NCBI GenBank assembly: GCA_018263365.1
Contig: JAANXI010000007.1
Location: 5,814 to 14,913, forward strand
DNA length: 9,100 nucleotides
DNA from: Fidelibacterota bacterium
GTDB taxonomy: Bacteria > Fidelibacterota > JAANXI01
Direction of reading: 5' to 3'
Under the pieces are notes generated by a model that was given only the letters and a program-made list of their open reading frames with translations, did not search any database and had not been told where the DNA came from. Position numbers and translations under genes: made by a program. Shown piece by piece: positions 1-8,942 of this stretch (the stretch's first letter is position 1; every line of letters starts with the position of its first letter).

Positions 1-12
1 CCATTATCCGTA

Positions 13-1179
13 ATGCCGACTCCGAATGACATATTATCCAGCCTGACGGCCTTGCCCCACCGCGCCTCGACCTCCGACAATGAGCGCAGGGCGGCAGAAA
101 TTATCGCCGACTGGCTCAGGCACTTTGGATTAGACCCCACACTGAAGTCGTTTCGATCTGTGCGAACCTACTCATGGGAATTGATGGGCATCGCCGGGTT
201 GTTTGCCATTGGTGTGGCGCTCGGACCGTTTTATCCGTTTATCGGTACTATCCTCGCTGTCCTCGGCATCTGGTCTTTCTGGCGGCACTTCGACGGGCAC
301 AAAACACTCTTCTCTCCCCTCATTCGCAAACACAATTCGCAAAACGTGCTTGCCGCTATTCCTCCAAAGGAAGAGAAACGCCAAGCCGTCGTGCTGATGG
401 CGCATTACGATACTACACGCGCCGGACTGTTGTGGGCGCCGTCCATGGTGAAGAATTTCCGGGCGTCGTTTCTCATGAACGCGACCCTCGGACTCGTCAC
501 CGTGCCCTGGACGTGGCTCGGTTCTCTCCGGGGAAGCCATCTCTGGTATCAGATTATTTCTGCGGTATTGCTTGTGTATTTCCTGGGGCAAATCGGTATT
601 TTTATCCAGCGGGAAACAGTCCATTCGCCGGTGAACGGGGCTAACGACAACGGCAGCGGAGTGACGGCAATCCTGAAATTGGCCGAACAGTTCGCGCAGA
701 ATCCTTTATCAAACACCGAGATTATCATTGCCGCCACGGGATGCGAGGAGGCTAGTCTCGACGGCGCCCGTGCGTTGATCAACGAGCATCTGGCGGACTT
801 CGATCCGGCAACTACATACTTCCTGAATTTTGATAATATTGGCGCCGGCACGCTGAATTATTGTACCGGCGAAGGAATGCTCTCTTTTTGGGGATACAAC
901 CCGAAATTGCTGAACACGGCGCAAAAATTAACGAACACGACTCAATTTTCCGGCGTGGAGACCTGCCGGTACACTCTGGCCTATTTCGATACGCTGCCGA
1001 TCGTGAAAGAAGGATACAAATGCATCACCTTTATCGGACTGTGGGAGGACAAATCCATCCCGAACTGGCACTGGTACACGGACACCATCGAAAATATTGA
1101 CTGGTCAACCATAGATAAAAGCATCGCCTGGGGTAAGGCTTTTATTCACAAGTTAGATGAGAGTGGAGAACAAAAATGA
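13..1179 (+). CDS. Membrane-embedded M28 family zinc metallopeptidase
   Basis: Probable co-catalytic two-zinc aminopeptidase of family M28, 388 residues from this ATG. The metal and catalytic residues fall in family order: HYD at 131-133 (ligand H131), GANDNGSG at 209-216 (bridging D212), CEE at 244-246 (general base E245, ligand E246), FDN at 273-275 (ligand D274) and a late WHWYTDT at 352-358 (ligand H353). All expected zinc ligands are present, so the enzyme looks intact. Unusually, the peptidase domain is interrupted by hydrophobic segments: two before the first motif (about 57-72 and 74-90) and two between H131 and D212 (about 151-171 and 178-199). The even numbers would leave all catalytic motifs on the same side of the inner membrane. 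There is no signal peptide at the start. The frame is open from base 1 to this ATG and no Shine-Dalgarno is visible in the 12 bases before it, so the true start could lie upstream. The gene overlaps the acylase gene by 4 bases (ATGA) and is probably co-transcribed with it. The family call is secure; substrate unknown. Confidence 0.88.
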   Translation: MPTPNDILSSLTALPHRASTSDNERRAAEIIADWLRHFGLDPTLKSFRSVRTYSWELMGIAGLFAIGVALGPFYPFIGTILAVLGIWSFWRHFDGHKTLFSPLIRKHNSQNVLAAIPPKEEKRQAVVLMAHYDTTRAGLLWAPSMVKNFRASFLMNATLGLVTVPWTWLGSLRGSHLWYQIISAVLLVYFLGQIGIFIQRETVHSPVNGANDNGSGVTAILKLAEQFAQNPLSNTEIIIAATGCEEASLDGARALINEHLADFDPATTYFLNFDNIGAGTLNYCTGEGMLSFWGYNPKLLNTAQKLTNTTQFSGVETCRYTLAYFDTLPIVKEGYKCITFIGLWEDKSIPNWHWYTDTIENIDWSTIDKSIAWGKAFIHKLDESGEQK

Positions 1180-3602
1180 GAAAGTGGACATGGGTTGTAC
1201 TTGGAAGTCTGGCCGGAATAGTAATGCTGGTTGTTATCGGATTTAGCATTTATGTGCAGGTCATCAGAACGGCCGAGCCGGAATACAGCGGTCGGATGGC
1301 GCTGGATGGATTACGGAACGAGGTGATTGTGCAGTACGACGAATACGCTGTCCCGCATGTCACGGCACAGAACGAGGATGATCTGTACTTTGCCGCTGGC
1401 TACCTGGCTGCGTCGGAGCGCATGTGGCAGATGGAGATGACCCGCCTGGCCGGACAGGGTCGCCTGGCCGAATTCCTGGGGCCGGATGCGCTGGAATACG
1501 ATAAGTATTTGCGTACTATCGGCTTTAATCATCTTGTACAGGAACTGAAACAGAGTATCTCCGCTCAATCTTATGCTATTTACGAAAATTATGCGGCCGG
1601 CGTCAACGCGTACCTCACTACGCACCAGGATAAGTTGCCGCTGGAATACCGGCTGCTCGGTTTTCAGCCCGAACCGTGGACGGTGGAACACAGTCTGCTG
1701 TACGTCCGGATGATGGCCTGGGAGTTGAACATCGCCTGGCACCTGGATGTGGTGCTCGGCGCCGTCATTGACAGAGTCGGAGAAGAGAAAGCCCGGGAAG
1801 TATTTCCGCGTTATGATACCACGAAGCCGACTATTATCCCGGATAATGCCGGTCGATTTGCGGATGCGCTACGGCCTTTCCTTCGACTTGATCGCAACTA
1901 CCGGAAATTCCGGGGTATTCCCGGAATGCACGTCGGCAGTAACAGCTGGGTGGTGTCCGGCGAAAAATCCGTCACCGGGAAACCGATCCTCGCCAACGAT
2001 CCGCATCTCGGTTTTTCCCAGCCGTCCAAATGGTATGAGATGCATCTGAAGGCGCCCGGTATCAACGTCACCGGCGTCACGCTGGCGGGACTTCCCGGCA
2101 TCGTCATCGGACACAATGATTCTATCGCCTGGGGATTCACTAATGTGATGGCGGACGATGCGGATTTCTTCATTGAGACGGTTAATCCGGACAATCCGTA
2201 TCTGTATATGTACGAAGGCCAGTGGACCGGCATGGATCGCCGTAAAGAGGTGATGAAGGTGAAGGGGGCGGAAGCAGAATCACTGACTGTCCGCATTACC
2301 CGGCACGGGCCGATTGTCTCGGACATCCATCCGCTGGGGGATCAGATGGGTGAAAACAAGGTCGTGGCCATGCGCTGGACCGGATACGAGATGTCCGATG
2401 AAATGGCGGCGATGTATCAAATCAGCAAAGCGAGCAACTGGGAAGAATTTAGCACTGGTGTATCCAATTTTCATGTGCCGGGTCAGAATATCATCTATGC
2501 GGATGTGCGCGGTAATATCGGGTTTCGGCCGGCAGTAAAAATCCCGGTGCGAAACCGGGGAACCGGCAATATTCCCGTTCCGGGCGACGTGGACACCTAC
2601 GAGTGGATTGGCTTTCGTACTCCGCTGGAACTTCCGTATCTGTTCAATCCGGAGGAAAAATTTATTGCCACCGCCAATAATAAAACGATCGACGATGATA
2701 ATTATAGATATCACATCTCAAATCTGTACGAACCGCCGTCCCGGATTGTCCGCATCCGTGAATTGTTGACAGCCAAAAACGAGCATTCCGTGGAGGACTT
2801 TCAGCGGTATCAAATGAACTACGTCTCTCCACATGCCCGAAAAATAACGCCCTATTTTCTCTCCGCGTTTGCTACCATGGATGTCGAGGAGGTGTATCTC
2901 AATAAGGCGCTTGATTGGCTGAAGAACTGGGATTATTCCATGGATGCCGAATCCATACCGGCTACAATTTTCAACGTTGCCTTCATGAAGCTGATCGAGA
3001 ACACTTACAAGGATGAGATGGGCGACACGCTCTATCACGAGTTCATCCGGCTGGCCAATGCGCCGATTCGGAACCTCTCCTGGCTGGTGCAGCGCCCCAA
3101 TAATCTCTGGTGGGATAATATCACCACGTCCGGACTGGAAACCCGCAATACGATCCTCCGCTTATCGTTGACGGAAGCGGTAGAGGAACTGCACGAGCAA
3201 TACGGGCGGAGCATGGTGAACTGGCAATGGGGACATTTGCACCAGGCGACATTTCCGCATTTCATTGGAGAAAACAGCGGGTTCGCAAATACGCTCTTCG
3301 GATTGAATATCGGGCCGTTTGAAATCGGGGGTTCCAGTACAACAATTAACAAAGGTGAATATAATTACCAAGATCCGTATAAAGCCATCCTGGGACCGTC
3401 TATGCGGCAGATTACTGATCTGGCAAACATCGACGCTTCTGAAAGCGTGATTTACAGCGGACAGTCCGGACACCCGCTTAGCGAACATTATGCCGATCAA
3501 AAAGAGCTGTGGCGCACCGGCAAATATCATCAACTCCCGCTCTCCGAAGAGGCCGTGGCAAAAGTGGCTGTGGATACCTTATATTTAACGCCTTCGAATT
3601 AG
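1176..3602 (+). CDS. Penicillin acylase family (Ntn hydrolase) precursor, membrane-anchored
   Basis: Single-chain precursor of the penicillin/acyl-homoserine-lactone acylase family, 808 residues, a normal length for the group. These enzymes hydrolyse amide bonds to release an acyl group, after autocatalytic cleavage into alpha and beta chains. An uncleaved hydrophobic anchor lies at about 7-29 after a basic start (MRK), so the enzyme should act in the periplasm tethered to the inner membrane. The alpha region is about 35-230. A linker leads to HVGSNSWVV at 252-260, where cleavage before S255 would expose the N-terminal serine nucleophile. Other family blocks are ANDPHLGF (273-280), GLPGIVIGHND (305-315), a beta-chain ATANNKT block (498-504) expected to hold the oxyanion asparagine, WQWGHLHQ (683-690), GGSSTTIN (718-725) and SGQSGHPLSEHY (761-772). 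The start is supported by GGAG at 1165-1168, 7 bases before the ATG, and by ATGA overlap with the upstream peptidase gene. Sequence alone cannot separate penicillin, AHL, N-acyl-amino-acid or other amide substrates. Confidence 0.93.
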   Translation: MRKWTWVVLGSLAGIVMLVVIGFSIYVQVIRTAEPEYSGRMALDGLRNEVIVQYDEYAVPHVTAQNEDDLYFAAGYLAASERMWQMEMTRLAGQGRLAEFLGPDALEYDKYLRTIGFNHLVQELKQSISAQSYAIYENYAAGVNAYLTTHQDKLPLEYRLLGFQPEPWTVEHSLLYVRMMAWELNIAWHLDVVLGAVIDRVGEEKAREVFPRYDTTKPTIIPDNAGRFADALRPFLRLDRNYRKFRGIPGMHVGSNSWVVSGEKSVTGKPILANDPHLGFSQPSKWYEMHLKAPGINVTGVTLAGLPGIVIGHNDSIAWGFTNVMADDADFFIETVNPDNPYLYMYEGQWTGMDRRKEVMKVKGAEAESLTVRITRHGPIVSDIHPLGDQMGENKVVAMRWTGYEMSDEMAAMYQISKASNWEEFSTGVSNFHVPGQNIIYADVRGNIGFRPAVKIPVRNRGTGNIPVPGDVDTYEWIGFRTPLELPYLFNPEEKFIATANNKTIDDDNYRYHISNLYEPPSRIVRIRELLTAKNEHSVEDFQRYQMNYVSPHARKITPYFLSAFATMDVEEVYLNKALDWLKNWDYSMDAESIPATIFNVAFMKLIENTYKDEMGDTLYHEFIRLANAPIRNLSWLVQRPNNLWWDNITTSGLETRNTILRLSLTEAVEELHEQYGRSMVNWQWGHLHQATFPHFIGENSGFANTLFGLNIGPFEIGGSSTTINKGEYNYQDPYKAILGPSMRQITDLANIDASESVIYSGQSGHPLSEHYADQKELWRTGKYHQLPLSEEAVAKVAVDTLYLTPSN

Positions 3603-3629
3603 CAGAATAATATAATAACGGGATACCGA

Positions 3630-5453
3630 ATGACCTACATACCCAATCGCTGTTTTGGACTGTTCACTTTCTTCATCGCACTTGCCGGAATAATATTGGT
3701 CACAAGCTGTGCAGAAAAAGGCCCGCCGGCATACGACTCACCGGAGATCACCGTCCAGGAATTGCAGGAGCATGTCAAGTTCCTGGCATCCGACGAGCTC
3801 AAGGGGCGGCGAACCGGGAGTCCGGGGGCAAACCGGGCGGCTGAATATCTCGTGCAGGATTTTAAGGAGAACAAAATTCTGCCCGGAAATCATGGTGACT
3901 ATTATCAGCGGTTCGATTTTATTGCGGGTGTTGAACTGGGAAAAAACAATTTGCTGAAAATTTCCAGCACCCAGGGGATTCACGAGTTACAGCCGGAAAA
4001 AGATTTTCGCCCCCTGGGCTTTTCGAGTTCCGGGAAAGTCAGCGGAAAGTTAGTGTTCGCCGGATACGGAATTACTTCCGATTCCTTGAACTACGACGAT
4101 TACGCCAACATCGATGCCAAAGATAAAATTGTGCTGGTGCTCCGGTACGGCCCGGAGGGCGATAATCCACATGGAGAATTCGGCGGATATCTCTCTCTGC
4201 GTTATAAAGCCAGCAATGCAAAATCCCACGGCGCGGCGGCAGTTATCATTATTCCCGGCCCGGAGCCGTATCCGGAAGATGAACTCATCAAACTTCGGTA
4301 TGACCAGTCAGCGGATGCAGGCATCCCGGCGGTTTCGGCCAGGCGTGCTGTCTTTGAACCATTGTTCGTCGCTGCCAGGGACTCGCTGAGAGAAATCCAG
4401 GCCGATATCAATCTGCACAAAACCGGTATGGGATTTGAATTTCCGCAAACGAGCGTCCATTTGCAGACGGATGTACATTACATCCACAAGATGGGACGCA
4501 ATGTGGTCGGTTATATCGAGGGCCGTGATCCAACGCTTAAAAACCAGTATATTGTCATAGGCGCTCATTACGATCATCTGGGATTGGGCGGCGAAGGTTC
4601 GCTGGCGCCGGGAACCACTGCAATCCATAACGGTGCGGATGATAATGCCTCCGGTACCACCGCTCTGCTTGAGATGGCAGAGTACTTTGCCACGGATGAG
4701 AACCGCCCGGTGCACTCCCTGGTGTTCGTTGCGTTCTCCGGAGAAGAGAACGGCCTCCTTGGCTCCTCCAAATACGCTGACGAACCTCCGTTCCTCCTCG
4801 AGCAAACCCTTGCGATGCTGAACATGGATATGCTCGGCCGGATGGAAGACAGTACACTGGTTATTGGCGGCGTAGGCACTTCCCCGGCATGGGATTCCCT
4901 GGTAACCGCAATTAACAATGATTTCGATTTGAACCTGACCAAAAACCAGGAAGGGTATGGGCCCAGCGATCACGCCTCGTTTTATAGTCAGGATCTGCCG
5001 GTGCTCTTCTTCTTCACCGGGATGCACGAAGATTACCACCGCCCCTCAGATGACTGGATGAAATTGCGATATGCAGATTACCATGTAGTTACACAATTTA
5101 CCACGAACCTCGTCGATTCTCTCGACGACCGCCACACGCCACTGGAATTTACCAAGGCCGGCGATACGGAGTCCCGATCCATGCAGTTCCGCGTCTCCCT
5201 GCAGATCATCCCCGACTATGCCTCGAATGTCCACGGCCTACGCATCGATGGAATCAAAGATGGCGGCACGGCTGACAAAGCTGGCATGCAAAAGGGCGAT
5301 ATCATTGTCCAGTTTGGCGACAAAGAGATTAATAATATCTATGATTATACCTATGCTTTACAGGAATTCGAACCGGGTGCGGTCGTAGATATCATTGCTG
5401 TAAGAAATGGCACGGAAAAGCGGTTTACTGTGGAGTTGGAACGGCGAGAGTAA
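3630..5453 (+). CDS. M28 aminopeptidase lipoprotein with PA and C-terminal PDZ domains
   Basis: Exported zinc aminopeptidase, 607 residues. The N-terminus is a lipoprotein signal (hydrophobic 9-24, lipobox VTSC with lipidated C27), so the mature enzyme should sit on a membrane facing the periplasm or outside. Domains in order: N-terminal part of the peptidase (about 40-130), a protease-associated (PA) insert (about 135-265, with SGKLVFAGYG and a KSHGAAAVIII strand), the catalytic M28 core (about 285-500), and a PDZ domain (about 535-604, with GLRIDGI and AGMQKGDIIVQF). Zinc and catalytic residues are all visible: H313 in AHYDH, D338 in GADDNASG, E372/E373 in SGEENG, D400 in NMDMLG and H470 in DYHRPSDD. 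CGGGA at 3619-3623 lies 6 bases before the ATG, supporting the start. It follows the acylase gene after 27 bases on the same strand and is probably the last gene of the run. PDZ domains bind C-termini or internal peptides, so here it may tether substrate or position the enzyme; that role is inferred. Confidence 0.93.
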   Translation: MTYIPNRCFGLFTFFIALAGIILVTSCAEKGPPAYDSPEITVQELQEHVKFLASDELKGRRTGSPGANRAAEYLVQDFKENKILPGNHGDYYQRFDFIAGVELGKNNLLKISSTQGIHELQPEKDFRPLGFSSSGKVSGKLVFAGYGITSDSLNYDDYANIDAKDKIVLVLRYGPEGDNPHGEFGGYLSLRYKASNAKSHGAAAVIIIPGPEPYPEDELIKLRYDQSADAGIPAVSARRAVFEPLFVAARDSLREIQADINLHKTGMGFEFPQTSVHLQTDVHYIHKMGRNVVGYIEGRDPTLKNQYIVIGAHYDHLGLGGEGSLAPGTTAIHNGADDNASGTTALLEMAEYFATDENRPVHSLVFVAFSGEENGLLGSSKYADEPPFLLEQTLAMLNMDMLGRMEDSTLVIGGVGTSPAWDSLVTAINNDFDLNLTKNQEGYGPSDHASFYSQDLPVLFFFTGMHEDYHRPSDDWMKLRYADYHVVTQFTTNLVDSLDDRHTPLEFTKAGDTESRSMQFRVSLQIIPDYASNVHGLRIDGIKDGGTADKAGMQKGDIIVQFGDKEINNIYDYTYALQEFEPGAVVDIIAVRNGTEKRFTVELERRE

Positions 5454-5457
5454 AAAA

Positions 5458-5575
5458 ACAGTGTTATTGTGTTCTGGTGTTACCGTGTTATAGTTGAAAG
5501 GTAATATGCTGTGCGGATAATGTAGGGGAATTCAGTTCACAGTAACACTCTGACACAGAAACACCTTAACACTGT
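5458..5575. repeat. Imperfect inverted repeat built of 8-base GTGTTA-type units; possible two-way terminator
   Basis: The spacer between the convergent M28 and Ppx genes holds two arms, 5458-5490 and 5543-5575, that are reverse complements at 25 of 33 positions by eye, with a 52-base loop. The outer 9 bases of each arm pair perfectly. Each arm is a degenerate tandem array with an exact 8-base period. On the + strand the units begin at 5461, 5469, 5477 and 5485 (GTGTTATT, GTGTTCTG, GTGTTACC, GTGTTATA). On the - strand they are GTGTTAAG, GTGTTTCT, GTGTCAGA and GTGTTACT, then a weaker GTGAACTG. The left arm starts 4 bases after the M28 stop and the right arm ends 1 base before the Ppx stop codon. 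The position fits a shared transcription terminator, but the stem is not GC-rich and has no U-tract, so that role is only possible. Confidence 0.75.
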
Positions 5576-5576
5576 A

Positions 5577-6512
5577 CTACGGTAGTTTAGCCTCATACAA
5601 TAACCCGTATCGCACGCCCCGGTCGTTCACGAGCAATCGATCGAAGCCGAAATAGTCCATAATCTCTTTCTGGATGAGTGTTCCCATGATAATGACGTCG
5701 GCGCGTTTGGGCTGAAGACCAGGTAATCTTTTGCGTTGCTTTAGGGGCATCGAGCAAAATTTTTCCAAGAGATGTTCGATCTGCCGGAGTGTGAGGTGTT
5801 GCTTGTGTATTTGCTCCGGGATGTACGTTTCCATCTCCTTTTCGACTGCCAATAATGTGGTGACCGTACCAGCCACGCCGATGAGTGTCGTTTCCTTTGC
5901 AGAGATTTCCAGATCACTTAACTCAGTGGCAAGTTGTTTCCTGATTGCGTCACTCGCCTCTTGCAGTTCCGCTTCGTCCGGTGGATCATTTTTTATCATC
6001 GATTCAGTAAACCGCACCGTGCCGATGTCCAGACTGCGGGCGAACTCGAAGCCTCCGATATCGCCAAAGATGAACTCCGTACTGCCGCCGCCGATATCGA
6101 CGACCAACAAATCTCCGTTCAAATCGGCAAATTCCTTCCGAGTTGCAAGAAAGGTCAGCCGCGCCTCGTCATCTCCGGTGAGGATGCGTATGTCCCAGTC
6201 CAACTCGCGCTGGACGCGTTGGATAAACTCGTCTCCATTGGACGCATCCCGCATGGCGCTGGTGCCTCCGATGACGGTTTCCTTTACTCCACATTCATCG
6301 CAAATCTGCCGGTACTTTTTCAGCGTGTTAAACGTGCACTCCACGGCATCCGGATGTAATTGCCCGGTTTTTCCCACGTCCTGTCCAAGGCGGGTGATCT
6401 CCACCTCATTCCGGATGGGATGGAATCGACCATCACGATATTCTGCTGTCAACAGCAGCGTTGAGTTGGTGCCGATATCGATGGAGGCGTATTTTTGATT
6501 CGTATTATTCAT
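5577..6512 (-). CDS. Ppx/GppA family phosphatase (exopolyphosphatase / pppGpp phosphohydrolase type)
   Basis: Cytoplasmic phosphatase of the actin/Hsp70-like ASKHA fold, 311 residues. It matches the short form of the family, made of the two ASKHA subdomains without the C-terminal HD-like extension of the roughly 500-residue enterobacterial Ppx and GppA. Motifs seen: first phosphate loop ASIDIGTNST at 9-18, GGTSAMRDA at 82-90, TGDDEARL at 112-119 with E116 as the likely catalytic glutamate (usual form GEEEA), second phosphate loop VVDIGGGSTE at 137-146, GVAGTVTTL at 212-220, and DRGVRYG at 297-303. No signal peptide. Members release phosphate from polyphosphate chains or convert pppGpp to ppGpp; the sequence does not decide which. 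The start is taken at MNNTNQKY because the family N-terminus follows at once, but no good Shine-Dalgarno is visible. The gene converges on the M28 run and follows the S46 gene in the same direction after 209 bases, so it may have its own promoter. Confidence 0.93.
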   Translation of the reverse strand: MNNTNQKYASIDIGTNSTLLLTAEYRDGRFHPIRNEVEITRLGQDVGKTGQLHPDAVECTFNTLKKYRQICDECGVKETVIGGTSAMRDASNGDEFIQRVQRELDWDIRILTGDDEARLTFLATRKEFADLNGDLLVVDIGGGSTEFIFGDIGGFEFARSLDIGTVRFTESMIKNDPPDEAELQEASDAIRKQLATELSDLEISAKETTLIGVAGTVTTLLAVEKEMETYIPEQIHKQHLTLRQIEHLLEKFCSMPLKQRKRLPGLQPKRADVIIMGTLIQKEIMDYFGFDRLLVNDRGVRYGLLYEAKLP

Positions 6513-6533
6513 TTAATAATCACTAAATCGATC

Positions 6534-6547
6534 CATGTCTAGACATG
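6534..6547. promoter_or_regulatory. Perfect 14-base palindrome upstream of the Ppx gene (candidate operator)
   Basis: CATGTCTAGACATG is perfectly self-complementary and lies 22 to 35 bases upstream of the Ppx ATG, centred at 6540/6541. The size and location suit a binding site for a dimeric regulator near the transcription start. No regulator is encoded nearby and only one copy was seen, so the role is inferred. Confidence 0.4.
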
Positions 6548-6551
6548 AGAA

Positions 6552-6581
6552 ATTTTACTTCCCTGTAATCGACCCTTTCAG
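6552..6581 (-). promoter_or_regulatory. Weak candidate sigma70-like promoter for the Ppx gene
   Basis: Read on the - strand, CTGAAA (6581-6576) is followed after 18 bases by TAAAAT (6557-6552), a partial match to TTGACA/TATAAT. Transcription would begin just before the 14-base palindrome at 6534-6547. The -35-like box lies inside the hairpin at 6568-6607. If the host is a Bacteroidota member its housekeeping promoters use a different consensus, so this is tentative. Confidence 0.2.
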
Positions 6582-6607
6582 GATCAGTGACCCCTGAAAG
6601 GGTCGAT
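6568..6607. repeat. Perfect 15-bp inverted repeat (stem-loop) in the Ppx leader
   Basis: ATCGACCCTTTCAGG at 6568-6582 is exactly repeated in reverse complement at 6593-6607, with a 10-base loop. Pairing can resume further out through TTTACT (6554-6559) and AGTAAA (6609-6614) across an asymmetric bulge. Neither strand has a run of T after the stem, so it is not a classical intrinsic terminator. It could be a leader structure for Ppx, a processing site after the S46 transcript, or a short interspersed repeat. Confidence 0.7.
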
Positions 6608-6641
6608 CAGTAAAGGCTCTCTCCTAGGAAAGGGATGACGC

Positions 6642-6708
6642 CGTGGGGAGTCACTCTGAGCCCGTCATGAGCCGGGTCGAATGGCTTGTCGAAGAGCGGC
6701 TCCCCACG
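6642..6708. repeat. REP-like palindromic element with three-way-junction folding potential
   Basis: CGTGGGGAG (6642-6650) pairs perfectly with CTCCCCACG (6700-6708). Inside, CTCT (6654-6657) can pair with AGAG (6693-6696), enclosing two small hairpins with 8-base loops: CCCG/CGGG (6661-6664 with 6673-6676) and TCGA/TCGA (6677-6680 with 6689-6692). The element is more GC-rich than the AT-rich bases on its right and begins 14 bases beyond the S46 stop codon. No T-run follows, so a terminator role is weak. Its form is typical of short interspersed palindromic elements; copy number cannot be judged from one window. Confidence 0.55.
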
Positions 6709-6721
6709 TTAAAATTGTTAT

Positions 6722-8884
<2,163 letters not shown>

Positions 8885-8908
8885 AATACTTACTCCTTAT
8901 CTGAACAT

Positions 8909-8942
8909 AATTTTATCGTATAATGAAATAACGATATAAATT
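8909..8942. promoter_or_regulatory. AT-rich inverted repeat upstream of the S46 gene
   Basis: AATTTTATCGT (8909-8919) and ACGATATAAATT (8931-8942) are reverse complements apart from one extra T, with an 11-base spacer. The repeat fills most of the 56-base gap between the stop of the partial gene on the right and the S46 start, and its outer arm overlaps that stop codon. It could be an operator, promoter DNA or a weak terminator. Chance is a real alternative because the sequence is AT-rich. Confidence 0.35.

Noticed and set aside
174..644. 156-codon + strand frame within the first M28 gene
   Set aside because: Overlaps a gene whose zinc ligands are all in order in another frame; arginine-rich out-of-frame translation is typical of a shadow.
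4308..5039. 243-codon open frame on the - strand inside the M28-PDZ gene
   Set aside because: Its translation has no recognisable motif and lies wholly opposite the conserved M28 catalytic core; it is a shadow of that gene.
5454..5576. CRISPR array or tRNA in the convergent spacer
   Set aside because: Repeat units are 8 bases with no spacers, and no cloverleaf or anticodon arm can be drawn.
5731..6498. 255-codon + strand frame opposite the Ppx gene
   Set aside because: Serine- and arginine-rich composition without motifs, fully antisense to a gene with clear family motifs; shadow frame.
6568..6607. Intrinsic terminator for the S46 transcript
   Set aside because: The stem is strong but no T-run follows on either strand, so I kept it as a stem-loop of unknown role.
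6513..6721. A small protein gene in the spacer between Ppx and S46
   Set aside because: No start with a ribosome binding site and open frame of convincing length; the space is taken up by palindromes.
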